DNA of 64,000 nt from Algisphaera agarilytica (GCF_014207595.1 NZ_JACHGY010000001.1:992001-1056000); one strand, 5' to 3'; counted from the first letter of the stretch, positions 1-8,629 are shown. The notes: generated by a model from the letters alone, not told the origin. A program made the numbers and translations.

Positions 1-440
1 AGATCGCCGTCGTCGACCAACTCGTCGATCTCACGCATGTAGATGTCGTCGCGAGTCATGCCGGTGCCGTCGAAGTGCACGCCGATCGCCGACTGCACGC
101 CACCGAGGTCCTGGTATTCGAGGTCCCAGACCCCACCGATCGGTGTCCCCGCCGACCATTTGCCTTCGTCGATGTAGTCGCCGAAGCCAGGCGGGATTTG
201 CCCTGACGACGAGTCGGGCGGGAACTCGCCGGTGTCGAACATATAGAGCTGGGCCGCCTCGGTGTAGTGGCGGAGGTTGGAGACAAAGACAGACTTGCCC
301 GACTGCTTGGTCGCGTCGGCAAACTGCGGAAGGACGATCGCGGTCAGCACGCCGAGGATCACCACAACAATCAGGATCTCGATGAGGGAGAAACCGTGAG
401 AAGCGCGGGCCGTGCCGGAATACCTGGCTCGTTGATGCAT
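1..440 (-). CDS. Type II secretion/type IV pilus pseudopilin-like protein (3' end cut by window edge)
   Basis: The minus strand reads an open frame that leaves the window at base 1. It begins with a short basic leader, then the prepilin signature GFSLIEILIVVVILGVL with Gly before Phe and Glu at +5, the site used by the PilD prepilin peptidase. About 120 residues follow, with aromatic and Asp/Gly-rich sequence typical of GspG-like or planctomycete pseudopilins. I chose the ATG at 440 because it gives a 16-residue leader; ATGs at 455 and 470 are in frame, and a GAGGGGG lies just before 455. The product probably sits in the inner membrane and joins a secretion pseudopilus. The partner genes are outside the window. 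Confidence 0.75.
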   Translation of the reverse strand, partial: MHQRARYSGTARASHGFSLIEILIVVVILGVLTAIVLPQFADATKQSGKSVFVSNLRHYTEAAQLYMFDTGEFPPDSSSGQIPPGFGDYIDEGKWSAGTPIGGVWDLEYQDLGGVQSAIGVHFDGTGMTRDDIYMREIDELVDDGD

Positions 441-531
441 GGCCCAACCATCCATTACCCCCTCAGTCATGTCCAATAAAATCACGCCCAATCGAGACAC
501 AAGGAAAAGCCTGCGGGTTGTGCGGGTCGGG

Positions 532-537
532 TAAACT
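532..537 (+). promoter_or_regulatory. -10 box TAAACT for a probably leaderless transcript
   Basis: TAAACT ends 6 nt before the ATG at 544. A start site 6-7 nt after a -10 box would fall on or next to the start codon, and no Shine-Dalgarno sequence is present. No good -35 box is visible. Confidence 0.45.
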
Positions 538-543
538 CTTGGC

Positions 544-1125
544 ATGCTGATGGACCGCCCCGAGATGTTGCAGAGCTTTTTCGAAAAGGCCCTCCCGTAC
601 GAAGCGTTTGTCTCTGGCGGCGAATCGCTGGGCCACCGCACGGCCTGGGACCAGCGGTACGAACAGTGTGCGTTGACTGCCGACCAGCAAGCGATGGTCG
701 CCGGCTTCACCCGGAAGATGCACGTGCTATGTCTTACCGGCACGTGGTGCGGGGACTGCGCCCTGCAGGGCGCGGCCATGCAGCGGGTCGCCGAGGCCAA
801 CCCCGATTGTATCGACCTGCGGTTTGTGCTGCGAGACGAAGAGAACGCGGAGCTGGTGGTGAAGTCACCGATCAACGCGGGATTCCGTGTGCCGGTGACG
901 TGGTGGTTGGCCGAGGACTTCGCGCCCGTGGCGTGTTTCGGCGACCGCACCCTGAGCCGATACCGATCGATGGCGCGCAAGGCGTTCGGCGAGGCGTCCG
1001 GCGTCGTCGCCGAGCCGCCGGAGGACCCGGTGTTGGCGGTGCGTGACGAAGTCGTCGCCGAGTTTGAGCGGGTGCACCTGCTGCTGCGGACGAGTGCTCG
1101 GCTGCGGAAGATCCACAACGATTAA
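544..1125 (+). CDS. Thioredoxin-fold protein with WCGDC active site
   Basis: A 193-residue cytoplasmic protein with no signal peptide. Trp68-Cys69-Gly-Asp-Cys72 is a redox-active CxxC motif, preceded by a hydrophobic strand (VLCLTGTW), and RVPVTWWL further on carries the expected cis-Pro. This matches the Thioredoxin_9/YbbN-like family, small thiol oxidoreductases of mostly unknown substrate. The last 60 residues are helical and specific to this subgroup. The gene stands alone, is followed by a strong hairpin, and faces the next gene convergently. The ATG at 550 is an alternative start. Confidence 0.8.
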   Translation: MLMDRPEMLQSFFEKALPYEAFVSGGESLGHRTAWDQRYEQCALTADQQAMVAGFTRKMHVLCLTGTWCGDCALQGAAMQRVAEANPDCIDLRFVLRDEENAELVVKSPINAGFRVPVTWWLAEDFAPVACFGDRTLSRYRSMARKAFGEASGVVAEPPEDPVLAVRDEVVAEFERVHLLLRTSARLRKIHND

Positions 1126-1129
1126 AACA

Positions 1130-1159
1130 ACACCCGCCGGGGAAACCCACGGCGGGTGT
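1130..1159. terminator. Bidirectional terminator hairpin
   Basis: A 10-bp perfect stem, ACACCCGCCG paired with CGGCGGGTGT, encloses a loop that itself contains GGG-AAA-CCC. It lies between the convergent genes ending at 1125 and 1187. There is no long T tract, so efficiency is uncertain. Confidence 0.6.
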
Positions 1160-1186
1160 GATCGTTGTCTTGCCCCAGAAAGAGAT

Positions 1187-1630
1187 TTAGTCTTCGAGCA
1201 TTTCGAGACGCTTGAGTGCTTCGCGTTTGCCGAGGTTGCGGATCTCGCCCCAAGCCAGGAGTTGCTTCTCGCGCGGGTTGGAATCGCCCTTTTCCCAGTT
1301 GTAGATCGTCAGGCCCGAAACACCGACCAGCTGGCCGTAGTCGGCGGCGCTGATACCGAGTTTTTCGCGGTGTTTCTTGACCCAGCCCGGGCTGAAGCGG
1401 GGACGCTTGGCACCGGACTCCTCGGCCGACGCGGGCTGGCCGAGGCGCTTCTTCTCTTGCTTCTCGACGTAGTTCAGCCGGCGTTCCAGGTCGCTGATCC
1501 GCCTTTTGAGTTCGGCGATTTCGCTGCGGTATTTGGCCACGGTCTTTTGCGTCGCGCCGACTTGGGCACGGATTTCTTTACGGGCCAGACGGCGGATTTC
1601 TTCGCCAAGAACAGTGTTTAGATTCGGCAA
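1187..1630 (-). CDS. HTH (XRE-like) DNA-binding protein with N-terminal coiled coil
   Basis: 147 residues. Residues about 1-65 are a charged helical segment with heptad character (AELKRRISDLERRLNYVEKQ), a likely dimerising coiled coil. A basic linker follows, and residues about 80-140 form an XRE-type helix-turn-helix (ISAADYGQLVGVSGLTIYNWEKGDSNP). The start is TTG at 1630, fixed by a textbook AAGGAGG five bases upstream. Upstream DNA to 1787 is A+T-rich and contains TATAGA, a possible -10. Probably a transcription factor or nucleoid-type protein; the target is unknown. Proteins of this coiled-coil plus XRE layout seem typical of planctomycetes (inference). Confidence 0.75.
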   Translation of the reverse strand: MPNLNTVLGEEIRRLARKEIRAQVGATQKTVAKYRSEIAELKRRISDLERRLNYVEKQEKKRLGQPASAEESGAKRPRFSPGWVKKHREKLGISAADYGQLVGVSGLTIYNWEKGDSNPREKQLLAWGEIRNLGKREALKRLEMLED

Positions 1631-1787
1631 GACTGCCTCCTTCTCAAGGGGAAATTACGTAGAGGGCGAGGCATCGTATCAAAAACTATCTATAACATCG
1701 AATGCTTTATTCAAATATGCATTTTTGGCGACATTGCTATTTCCGCCGGGTTGGCGATCAAAACACCGACCTACCGATAGGAAATAG

Positions 1788-2615
1788 GTGTCTGAAGAGC
1801 AAAACAACTGCGGCATGCGTCCCTGGCAGCGGAAGTTGCACGACGTCATCTTTGAAGCCGAGACCCCCGCAGGCCGGCTATTCGATGTGCTGCTGCTGAT
1901 CGCCATCCTCGCCAGTGTGTTGGCGGTCGTCCTGGAGAGCGTGGAGAGCGTCGACGAGCGGTACCACACCCAGCTCCGCGTGGCGGAATGGTCGTTCACG
2001 ATTGTGTTCACCATCGAGTACGTGCTGCGTTTGATCTGCGTGCAGCGGCCCTGGCGTTACGCCCGCAGCTTCTTCGGGGTGGTGGACCTGCTCGCCATTC
2101 TGCCGAGCTTCCTCAGCCTGCTGATCCCGGGGTCGCACGAGTTGGCGGTGATCCGCGGGCTCCGGTTGCTGCGGGTGTTCAGGATTTTCAAACTCGCGCG
2201 GTACCTCGGAGAGGCCGAGGCTTTAGTCGAAGGGCTCAAAGCCAGCCGGGCCAAGATCACGGTGTTCCTGACGACGGTGTTGATCAGCGTCACGATCATG
2301 GGCGCGCTGATGCACCTGGTCGAGGGGCCGGAGAACGGCTTTGTCGATATCCCGCACGGCATCTACTGGGCGATCGTGACCATGACCACGGTGGGGTTTG
2401 GCGACCTGACCCCGATGACCGGGCCGGGCAAGTTCATCGCGTCGGTGATGATGGTCTTCGGGTACAGCCTGATCATCGTGCCCACGGGCATCATCAGCGC
2501 CGAGATCGCGGTCGGGAAATCACGGCAGAACAACACCGAGGCCTGCCCGCACTGCATGAAGGTCGGCCACGACCGCAAGGCCGAGTACTGCGACCGCTGC
2601 GTCGGTGCGTTGTAG
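1788..2615 (+). CDS. Voltage-gated potassium channel-like ion transport protein
   Basis: A six-helix Kv-type channel of 275 residues. S4 is visible as RGLRLLRVFRIFKLARY with regularly spaced arginines, and the pore has the selectivity filter TMTTVGFGDL near residues 199-208, so K+ selectivity is expected. The protein acts in the inner membrane. After S6 the tail holds two Cys pairs (CPHC and CDRC), a zinc-ribbon-like extension that is unusual for this family. The listed start is GTG at 1788 with a weak ribosome site; ATG at 1815 (MRPWQRK) is a fair alternative and loses only nine residues. Confidence 0.85.
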   Translation: MSEEQNNCGMRPWQRKLHDVIFEAETPAGRLFDVLLLIAILASVLAVVLESVESVDERYHTQLRVAEWSFTIVFTIEYVLRLICVQRPWRYARSFFGVVDLLAILPSFLSLLIPGSHELAVIRGLRLLRVFRIFKLARYLGEAEALVEGLKASRAKITVFLTTVLISVTIMGALMHLVEGPENGFVDIPHGIYWAIVTMTTVGFGDLTPMTGPGKFIASVMMVFGYSLIIVPTGIISAEIAVGKSRQNNTEACPHCMKVGHDRKAEYCDRCVGAL

Positions 2616-2644
2616 AACGCGATTGCTTCACACCGTTAAACCCA

Positions 2645-3097
2645 TCAACCGTCGTCGGGAGCGCGTCGCTGCGACTTGATCTGGCTGCGGTGTTTCTTAG
2701 CGTCGAGGCGGCGCTGCTTCGCGGCGGCGCTGGGGCGGGTGGGCCGGCGGATGCGCGGGCGGTTCATCGCGGCGACGATGAGTTGCCGGAGCTTGAGCAC
2801 GCACGACCGGCGGTTGGCGAGTTGGCTGCGGCTGTCCGAGGCGTGGATGACCAGACGCGGCGGTTTGTCGGCCAGATACCGCCCCGCCGCATCACACAGA
2901 CGGGCAAACGCCCAGGCCGGCATCGCGTTTTCGAGCGCCTCCAGCGGCAGCGTCAGCGTGGCGTGGGTGTTGACCTTGTTGACGTTCTGCCCGCCCGGCC
3001 CGCCGCCACGCGAAAACGTAAACGACATCGCCGACTCGTCGAGCCAAACCCCCGGCGCAATCGGGGCGCGTGAATCATCGTCGGGGATCGTCGGCAT
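2645..3097 (-). CDS. arfB: Peptidyl-tRNA hydrolase ArfB-like (RF-1 domain)
   Basis: 150 residues with the catalytic GGQ at 35-37 (RGGGPGGQNVNKVNTHATL), the domain that hydrolyses peptidyl-tRNA, followed by a lysine/arginine-rich C-terminal tail (RPSAAAKQRRLDAKKHRSQIKSQ) like the ArfB tail that enters the empty mRNA channel of stalled ribosomes. The length and lack of a codon-recognition domain separate it from RF1/RF2. The role is rescue of non-stop ribosomes. ATG at 3097 is chosen because CACAAT lies six bases upstream and further extension would be low-complexity. It is transcribed away from the c-di-GMP gene. Confidence 0.85.
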   Translation of the reverse strand: MPTIPDDDSRAPIAPGVWLDESAMSFTFSRGGGPGGQNVNKVNTHATLTLPLEALENAMPAWAFARLCDAAGRYLADKPPRLVIHASDSRSQLANRRSCVLKLRQLIVAAMNRPRIRRPTRPSAAAKQRRLDAKKHRSQIKSQRRAPDDG

Positions 3098-3135
3098 GGG
3101 CGTATTGTGGCACGGCCCTTTGCCGCCGCAACCCC

Positions 3136-5340
3136 TTAAGCCGAATTCATGTAGCTTCGGGGAGCGCTCAGGAATTCGAGCACTTCCTGCAGCGGCAACG
3201 GCTTGGCGAACAGGTAGCCCTGCAGGCTGTCGCAGTCGAGCGCCTGCAGCACCGCCAACTGTTCCATCGTCTCGATGCCCTCGGCTACGACGGTGAGCCC
3301 CAGCGTGTGGGCGAGCGTCACGATCGCCTGGATCACCGCGGCAAACTCGACGTGGTGGTCGAGGCTGCTCACAAACGAGCGGTCGATCTTCAGCACATCG
3401 ATCGGGAACTGGTGCAGGCACGACAGCGAGGAGTGCCCCGTGCCGAAGTCGTCCATGGCCAGCTTGAAGCCGCGGCGGCGCATCTCTTCGAGCACCACGG
3501 TCACCTGTGCCTGGCCGTCCATAATGACCGACTCGGTGATCTCCAGCTTGATCCACTGCGGATCGACGCCGGCGTTCTCCACGACCTCGACGAGCATGTC
3601 GACGACGTCGGGCTGCACAAGTTGGCGTTTGGAGAGGTTGACGTTCATCGTGAACTCAAACCCGGGCATCGCCTGGCGAATCAGCATGAGTTCACGGCAA
3701 GACTCTTCGAGCACCCACCGGCCCAGCGGCACGATGAGCCCGGTTTCCTCGGCTACGTGGATGAAGTGATCAGGGCGGACCACGCCCATCTCGGGGTGCT
3801 TCCAGCGGACCAGGGCCTCGAACCCCACGACATCGCCCTCGGCGACGGTCACGATGGGCTGGTAGGCCATGAAGATCTGTTCGGTGCCGATGGCTTGACG
3901 CAGTTCGCGTTCGAGGACCAGGCGTTTGAGCGATTGGTCCTGCATGTCCTTGTCGAAGATGGCGTAGCGCGCCTTGCCCAGCGACTTGGCGTGATACATC
4001 GCCGAGTCGGCGTCGCAGATGGCGGCGTCGGGGTCTTCGTAACCCATGCCGCCGTCGATGATGCCGATGCTCGCGGTCGAGGTGACTTCGTTGCCGTCGA
4101 TGTTGAACGGCTCGGCGAAGACCTCCAGCAGGCGGTCGGCGATGCGTTTGACCTGATCGAAATCCTCGACCTCTTCGAGGAGGATGATGAACTCGTCCCC
4201 GCCGATCCGGGCGGCGGTGTCGGTCGAACGGACCTGCCCGCGCAAGCGGTCGGCGATCTGGATGAGCAGTTGGTCGCCCGCGTCGTGGCCGAGGCTGTCG
4301 TTGATGACCTTGAACCGGTCGAAGTCCAGGAACATCATCGCGTAGTGGCGGCGTCCGCCGGTGAGCTTGTGACGACGGATGGCCTGGGCCAGCCGGGTGT
4401 GCAGCGTGGCGCGGTTGGGCAGGCCCGTGAGTTTGTCGGTCTCCGCGGCGTGGCGGAGTTTGGCCTCGGCGGCCTTGAATTCGGTGGTGTCGCTGATCGA
4501 CCCGACCATGCGGATCGGCTCGCCGGCTTCGTCACGCACGAGCTCTGCACGGCACAGGACCCAACGCTTCTCGCCGGTGATGGTCGTGAGGCGGTGCTGG
4601 TTCCGCAGCGAATCGGTCTGCCCGGCCATGAACATCGCCAGATCCGCTTCGAGCTGCGCCAGGTCGCTCGACTCGACGTAGTTGAACCAGTCGTCGGGCT
4701 TGTGGACGACTTCGTCGTCGCCGTAACCCACGATCTGTTTCCACCGCTCGGAATACTCGACTTCGTTGGAGCGCAGGTCCCATTCGAAGACCCCTTCGCT
4801 CAGCCCCCGAACCATCGCGCGGTGACGCTGCTCGGCCAAATCGCTCGCACGTCGGACCTCGGCGCGGCGCACCCATTCCCCGCTGATCCACCGCGCACAC
4901 GCCGCCACCAGTTCGATCTGGTTCGGCGTCACGGGCAGTTGGCGGGCCTGGCTCCAGTAGAGCACGATCACGCCCAACGGCTTGCCGGCCTCATCCATCA
5001 GCGGCCGTGCCAGACGTTGATCATCCTCGTACACCCCGCCGTCTTTCACCGCGGGGTGCCAGAAGTCGCGGAGGCATTCGGATTCTTCGGGGCCCGGCGA
5101 CGAGAGCGAGATACGCTCCCCACGGCGTTCGGCCGCGGCGATGACCCGGCCGTCTCCGGCACCGGTATCCAACACATACACCCGGTCGGCTCCAAGCTCC
5201 TTGCAGCACAGCGACATCATCGAGCCGATCGCTTCGCCGAAGGGCTTGTCGGCCACAAAAGACGTAGCCCGCAGGATACGCGTGACTTGCGCCTCTGCGG
5301 CTGCGTGCTGTTTGGTTGGTTCTTGTTGCTCAGTGCCCAT
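3136..5340 (-). CDS. GAF-PAS-GGDEF-EAL cyclic-di-GMP signalling protein
   Basis: About 734 residues, no transmembrane segment. The order is a GAF domain (about 15-155), a PAS/PAC domain (about 180-290), a GGDEF domain with intact RIGGDEF near residue 380, and an EAL domain with FEALVRW near 508 and the metal/catalytic motifs NLSKRQL, ITES, DDFGTGHSSL, KIDRSFV and EGIET. Both the diguanylate cyclase and phosphodiesterase sites look intact, so it may make and degrade c-di-GMP under control of a cytoplasmic signal. I chose ATG at 5340 (MGTEQQ), which follows GAGAG; ATG at 5382 adds 14 unlikely residues. Confidence 0.92.
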   Translation of the reverse strand: MGTEQQEPTKQHAAAEAQVTRILRATSFVADKPFGEAIGSMMSLCCKELGADRVYVLDTGAGDGRVIAAAERRGERISLSSPGPEESECLRDFWHPAVKDGGVYEDDQRLARPLMDEAGKPLGVIVLYWSQARQLPVTPNQIELVAACARWISGEWVRRAEVRRASDLAEQRHRAMVRGLSEGVFEWDLRSNEVEYSERWKQIVGYGDDEVVHKPDDWFNYVESSDLAQLEADLAMFMAGQTDSLRNQHRLTTITGEKRWVLCRAELVRDEAGEPIRMVGSISDTTEFKAAEAKLRHAAETDKLTGLPNRATLHTRLAQAIRRHKLTGGRRHYAMMFLDFDRFKVINDSLGHDAGDQLLIQIADRLRGQVRSTDTAARIGGDEFIILLEEVEDFDQVKRIADRLLEVFAEPFNIDGNEVTSTASIGIIDGGMGYEDPDAAICDADSAMYHAKSLGKARYAIFDKDMQDQSLKRLVLERELRQAIGTEQIFMAYQPIVTVAEGDVVGFEALVRWKHPEMGVVRPDHFIHVAEETGLIVPLGRWVLEESCRELMLIRQAMPGFEFTMNVNLSKRQLVQPDVVDMLVEVVENAGVDPQWIKLEITESVIMDGQAQVTVVLEEMRRRGFKLAMDDFGTGHSSLSCLHQFPIDVLKIDRSFVSSLDHHVEFAAVIQAIVTLAHTLGLTVVAEGIETMEQLAVLQALDCDSLQGYLFAKPLPLQEVLEFLSAPRSYMNSA

Positions 5341-5440
5341 CTTTTTCTCTCGAAGTGTCTCCAATGAAACACCCCCCCACATCTAACATCTTCGGGTTTA
5401 TCCTCGGATTGCTTAAGGTCAACATGTATAAAGTAGATAG

Positions 5441-5464
5441 GTCCCGACTATGATTTATCGGGAC
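5441..5464. promoter_or_regulatory. Inverted repeat GTCCCGA/TCGGGAC between divergent genes
   Basis: GTCCCGA and TCGGGAC, separated by 10 A+T-rich bases, lie between the starts at 5340 (minus) and 5513 (plus). It could be an operator or a 5' leader hairpin of the WG-repeat gene. Confidence 0.4.
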
Positions 5465-5512
5465 GTCTGCGATTCGCCCCTTGCTTCTGCGCATCACCCC
5501 GGGAAAGCGATC

Positions 5513-6997
5513 ATGCAAGCCACTGCCCAACGTATTGATGAACGGAGCGGAGCGCCTTCCAAGACGCTTTTTATCTGGACTTGCTTGGTTTGGAGCGGGA
5601 TCGTGGTCGCCTTGGCCTCGCCTGCCCAAGCTCAAATACACATCCCCGATCCGCGGACGCCCCTGTTTGGCGAAGTGCAAAACCCCGATGCTCTGAAGTT
5701 TGCGAACGCCGGGACCGGCGACGATCTGATCCCGCTGGAGATCAATGGCTACTGGGGCATCTTGAATCAGAACCGCCGGGTGGTGGCGTTGCCGGTGTTC
5801 GACTGGACCGATTACGGCGTCGACGGTTTGGTAAGGGCCACCCGCAACGGCAAGACCGGGATGCTCATCGGCAACGGCAAATGGCGTTTCGATCCCGAGT
5901 ACGCCTACCTGGATCGTTTCGAAGAGGGCTTCGCGGTGTTCGGCAACGGAGAGAAGTACGGCTTCATCGACAAAGCCGAGAAGGTCCGCGTCGGCCCCGA
6001 GTTCGACGCGGCGCTGCGCTTCCGCGAGGGCTGGGCGGCGGTCCGCAAGGGCAACCGTTGCGGCTTCATCAACAAGACGTTTCGCCCCGCGACCGACATG
6101 CGGTTTACCGCGGTGCGTTCGTTCCACGAAGGCTACGCCGCGGTACGCTTGCCGATCAGCGGCGCCGCGCAAACCTCGGTTTCGGGAGCGACTCCCTCGC
6201 CGACGAACGAGCAAGAAGGCGACGCCACTCTGGCCACCCCAACACCATCCACTTCCGATGAACCGTTGCCGGGCACGTGGGGGTTCTTGAACAAGAACGG
6301 CAAGGTCGTCTACCACGACAGCTCCGGCCAGATCGAAATGCTGGGCGACTTCAACAACGGGCTGGCCCGCTTCCGCTCGGGCGGGTTGTGGGGCTACATG
6401 GACAAGAAGTTCCAGGTCGTCCTCCCGCCCACCTACGAAGGTGCGCGCGACTTCACCAACGGCAGCGCCGCGGTCAAGCTCGGCGGCAAGTGGGGCTACA
6501 TCAATCGCCGATTCAACGTGACGATCCCGTTCCTCTACGACCTAGCGGATGACTTCGACAGCACGCTGGCGATGGTGACGCTGGGCGGGAAGAAGGGATA
6601 CATCGGCCGGACCGGTCGCGTGGAGATCGAGCCCCAGTTCGACTGGGCCGAGCCGTTTCGTCTGGGTCTGGCACGCGTGGGGGTGGGCGACAGCTACGGC
6701 TACATCCGTACCTCGGGGTATGTGTTCTACGACCCGCGTGTTGGTCAACAGGGAATTATTGACATTACCCCGCGTGAGCAATTTCGGGCCAGCATTAGCA
6801 CCTGGAAACGTTTCAATCGCCGGTTGATGCCGCCCGCCAAGCGCCCGGCCAAACCCTCGCCTTACGCCCCGGAATATCAGTACGACGAGGGGCTGTGGGT
6901 CGGCTCGCCCCCCGAAGATATCGAGCCGAAGAAGCCGAACCCCCCGAAAGAAACCGCCCCGGGCGAAACGAACCCGGAGGATGTTGAACGCGTATGA
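5513..6997 (+). CDS. Secreted WG-repeat protein
   Basis: 494 residues. The N-terminus has a signal-peptide hydrophobic core (TLFIWTCLVWSGIVVALASPAQA) ending in an Ala-x-Ala cleavage site. The body is made of WG/KWG repeats, each near 45-50 residues, of the form YWGxxNQxxxVVxxPxFDxxxxFxxGxAxV, with at least eight units and a Ser/Thr/Pro-rich insertion in the middle. The end is Pro/Glu/Lys-rich. WG repeats form beta structures of unknown function and may bind ligands outside the cytoplasm. ATG at 5513 is chosen for its GGGAAAG ribosome site. The next gene follows 45 bases later. Confidence 0.8.
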   Translation: MQATAQRIDERSGAPSKTLFIWTCLVWSGIVVALASPAQAQIHIPDPRTPLFGEVQNPDALKFANAGTGDDLIPLEINGYWGILNQNRRVVALPVFDWTDYGVDGLVRATRNGKTGMLIGNGKWRFDPEYAYLDRFEEGFAVFGNGEKYGFIDKAEKVRVGPEFDAALRFREGWAAVRKGNRCGFINKTFRPATDMRFTAVRSFHEGYAAVRLPISGAAQTSVSGATPSPTNEQEGDATLATPTPSTSDEPLPGTWGFLNKNGKVVYHDSSGQIEMLGDFNNGLARFRSGGLWGYMDKKFQVVLPPTYEGARDFTNGSAAVKLGGKWGYINRRFNVTIPFLYDLADDFDSTLAMVTLGGKKGYIGRTGRVEIEPQFDWAEPFRLGLARVGVGDSYGYIRTSGYVFYDPRVGQQGIIDITPREQFRASISTWKRFNRRLMPPAKRPAKPSPYAPEYQYDEGLWVGSPPEDIEPKKPNPPKETAPGETNPEDVERV

Positions 6998-7042
6998 TTC
7001 TCAGGATGGTATGGGCCAATGTGTTCCACGAAAGGACCCGCC

Positions 7043-7417
7043 ATGAGTCAGCCCCACCCCACGAATCGCCCCGACCCTCAACCGGACGATTTCTTCCCCG
7101 ACATCTTGCCGGCGTTCACGATCGGTCAGTGCGTGGTGCACCGCCGCTACGGCTACCGTGGCGTCATCGTGGATTTCGACATGAGCTGTCACGCCGACGA
7201 GGATTGGTACAACAGCAACCAAACCCAACCCGCGACCGATCAGCCGTGGTACCACGTGCTGGTGCACGGGTCGACCGGCAACACGTACGTCGCTGAAGAA
7301 AACCTGCTGGCCGACGCCACCGGACAGGAAGTGACCCACCCGTTGGTCACCGAGTTTTTCGGCGGCTACCGGGCCGGGCAATACGAGCGGAACGATGCGC
7401 TTTGGCCGTCGTGGTGA
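7043..7417 (+). CDS. hspQ: HspQ/YccV-like hemimethylated-DNA-binding domain protein
   Basis: 124 residues. The core, from IGQCVVHRRYGYRGVIVDFD through WYHVLVHGSTGNTYVAEENL, is the YccV/HspQ fold, a small beta-barrel known in enterobacteria as a heat-induced factor that binds hemimethylated DNA and stimulates Lon specificity. An AAAGGA seven bases before 7043 sets the start. It lies 45 bases after the WG-repeat gene and may be cotranscribed. The domain call is good; the physiological role here is only inferred by analogy. Confidence 0.75.
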   Translation: MSQPHPTNRPDPQPDDFFPDILPAFTIGQCVVHRRYGYRGVIVDFDMSCHADEDWYNSNQTQPATDQPWYHVLVHGSTGNTYVAEENLLADATGQEVTHPLVTEFFGGYRAGQYERNDALWPSW

Positions 7418-7447
7418 CCTCGGCCACCCAACAATAGGGTGGTTGAT

Positions 7448-7547
7448 GTTTAGCGGGTGACGCGAAGCGTCCCGCTTGGTATCGCTCGCTTTAAAAATAA
7501 AGACAACCACAGCCACAACGCGGGACGCTGCGCGTCACCCGCTAAAC
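7448..7547. repeat. Interspersed inverted repeat, family E (GCGGGTGACGCGAAGCGTCC)
   Basis: Arms of 27 bases at 7448-7474 and 7521-7547 are almost perfect inverted copies and each contains a small palindrome around GACGCGAAGCGTC. The element sits between the convergent genes ending at 7417 and 7559. A related half-copy is at 14360-14386 and a fragment (CGCCCGCTAAACGAGG) near 25221. Confidence 0.75.
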
Positions 7548-7558
7548 GTGACGGTAAG

Positions 7559-8374
7559 TTAGAACTGCGCGGCGAGTTCCGGGCGGCGCATGACTGTGAG
7601 GTCGGGGTCTTCGACGCGCGGGTCCGTCGACTCGTCGATGCCGCACAACTCGGTGATCCGATCAAACAGCCAACGGTTCACCGTGGTGGCGTGGCTGAGG
7701 TTGATCAGGTGTCGGCCGCGGTCGATGACCATGTCGCAGTCGTCCTCGCGCAGCGGGATCAACCAGTCGTGTCGGCCGTGGATCTGGTAGATGGCGGGGA
7801 ACGCGTCGCCGTTGGGCAAGGACTCGCTCGGGCCGGGATAGGTCCACTCGGCGGTCGCGCCGATGGCCCACTTGAGGCGGGCGGGGTCGGACTGCTTGGC
7901 CATCTTCAGAAGAAGCTTGTAGCCGATGTCGTCCTGCCCATCGCGGATGCCGAAGGGGATCGCGCCGAGCTTCACCATCAACGCGACGTGATTGGGTTTC
8001 AGCGGTCCGGTGGTGCCGGCGGCGAGCTTGGCCCACCACGTGGCGGCCGGGCTGCTGCGGGCCGACGAGATCAGGAAGACCGCGGCGGGTTTGCGGTCGA
8101 GGTGGGGGATGAGTTCCAGGGCGAGCATCCCACCCATCGACATCCCGCTGAGGAACCAGGGGCGGTCGGTGCGGAAGGTGGCGATCTGTTGGTTGATCGA
8201 CTCGGCCCAGCGTTCGGCGTATCGGCCGATGCTTTCGTTGTCGGCTTTGACGTCGATCCAATCGGGGGTGGTCACGGCGTCGCCGAAGGCCTGGCGTTGC
8301 GGGCCGAACAGGTCGCCGTCGGCCCCGAGGCCGGGCAGGAGCATCAACGGAGCGGGGAGGGTGAGTTCTCGCAT
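7559..8374 (-). CDS. Alpha/beta-hydrolase
   Basis: 271 residues with a complete catalytic triad: Ser79 in the nucleophile elbow GMSMGG, Asp203 in GRHDWLIP, His228 in NLSHAT. The oxyanion region PGLGADGDLF is also present. No signal peptide, so it acts in the cytoplasm on an unknown ester, thioester or amide. The start at 8374 (MRELTLPAP) is chosen because TACGAT on the minus strand lies seven bases upstream; the longer upstream frame is low-complexity. It stands alone between two repeat elements. Confidence 0.82.
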   Translation of the reverse strand: MRELTLPAPLMLLPGLGADGDLFGPQRQAFGDAVTTPDWIDVKADNESIGRYAERWAESINQQIATFRTDRPWFLSGMSMGGMLALELIPHLDRKPAAVFLISSARSSPAATWWAKLAAGTTGPLKPNHVALMVKLGAIPFGIRDGQDDIGYKLLLKMAKQSDPARLKWAIGATAEWTYPGPSESLPNGDAFPAIYQIHGRHDWLIPLREDDCDMVIDRGRHLINLSHATTVNRWLFDRITELCGIDESTDPRVEDPDLTVMRRPELAAQF

Positions 8375-8381
8375 ACGCGGT

Positions 8382-8387
8382 ATCGTA
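8382..8387 (-). promoter_or_regulatory. -10-like box TACGAT, probably leaderless
   Basis: TACGAT on the minus strand ends seven bases before the ATG at 8374, with no Shine-Dalgarno sequence in between. Confidence 0.35.
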
Positions 8388-8513
8388 ACCTTGGATGGGC
8401 GGGGCGTGGGAGTTGGGGTGGGGTGAAAGCAGATGCGCGGGTTGAGGTGGAGACGCGCGGGGTCAAGCCCCGCGGCTAACGCCGTTGTATTCCCGTGGCC
8501 GCCCGAGCGCAAG

Positions 8514-8562
8514 CCTCACGCCTCACGCCTCAAACCTCAAACCTCAAACCTCAAACCTGACG
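8514..8562. repeat. Seven tandem 7-bp units CCTCAAA/CCTCACG
   Basis: Two CCTCACG units, four CCTCAAA units and a final CCTGACG form a short tandem array between the starts of the hydrolase gene and the terminator of the FKBP gene. Such arrays change copy number by slippage; no function is evident. Confidence 0.85.
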
Positions 8563-8570
8563 CCCCCAAT

Positions 8571-8598
8571 AAAAAAACCACCGCCGGTAAGCGGTGGG
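8571..8598 (-). terminator. Intrinsic terminator of the FKBP gene
   Basis: On the minus strand a CCACCGC/GCGGTGG stem is followed by seven T residues. It lies 32 bases past the FKBP stop codon. Confidence 0.85.
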
Positions 8599-8629
8599 TT
8601 TATCGTATAGCAAGTTGTTCTGCAGCCGA

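Noticed and set aside
3070-5367. Plus-strand frame of 765 codons antisense to the GGDEF-EAL gene
   Set aside because: The minus-strand protein has every expected domain and motif; the plus frame is His/Asp/Val-rich, with no recognisable domain. Such mirror frames are usual in high-G+C DNA.
7448-7547. Family E repeat considered as a simple terminator pair
   Set aside because: There is no T tract on either strand, and related copies occur at places without gene ends, so a repeat family explains it better.
8514-8562. Tandem 7-bp array considered as a CRISPR
   Set aside because: Units are only seven bases with no spacers. No CRISPR array or cas gene is visible anywhere in the window.
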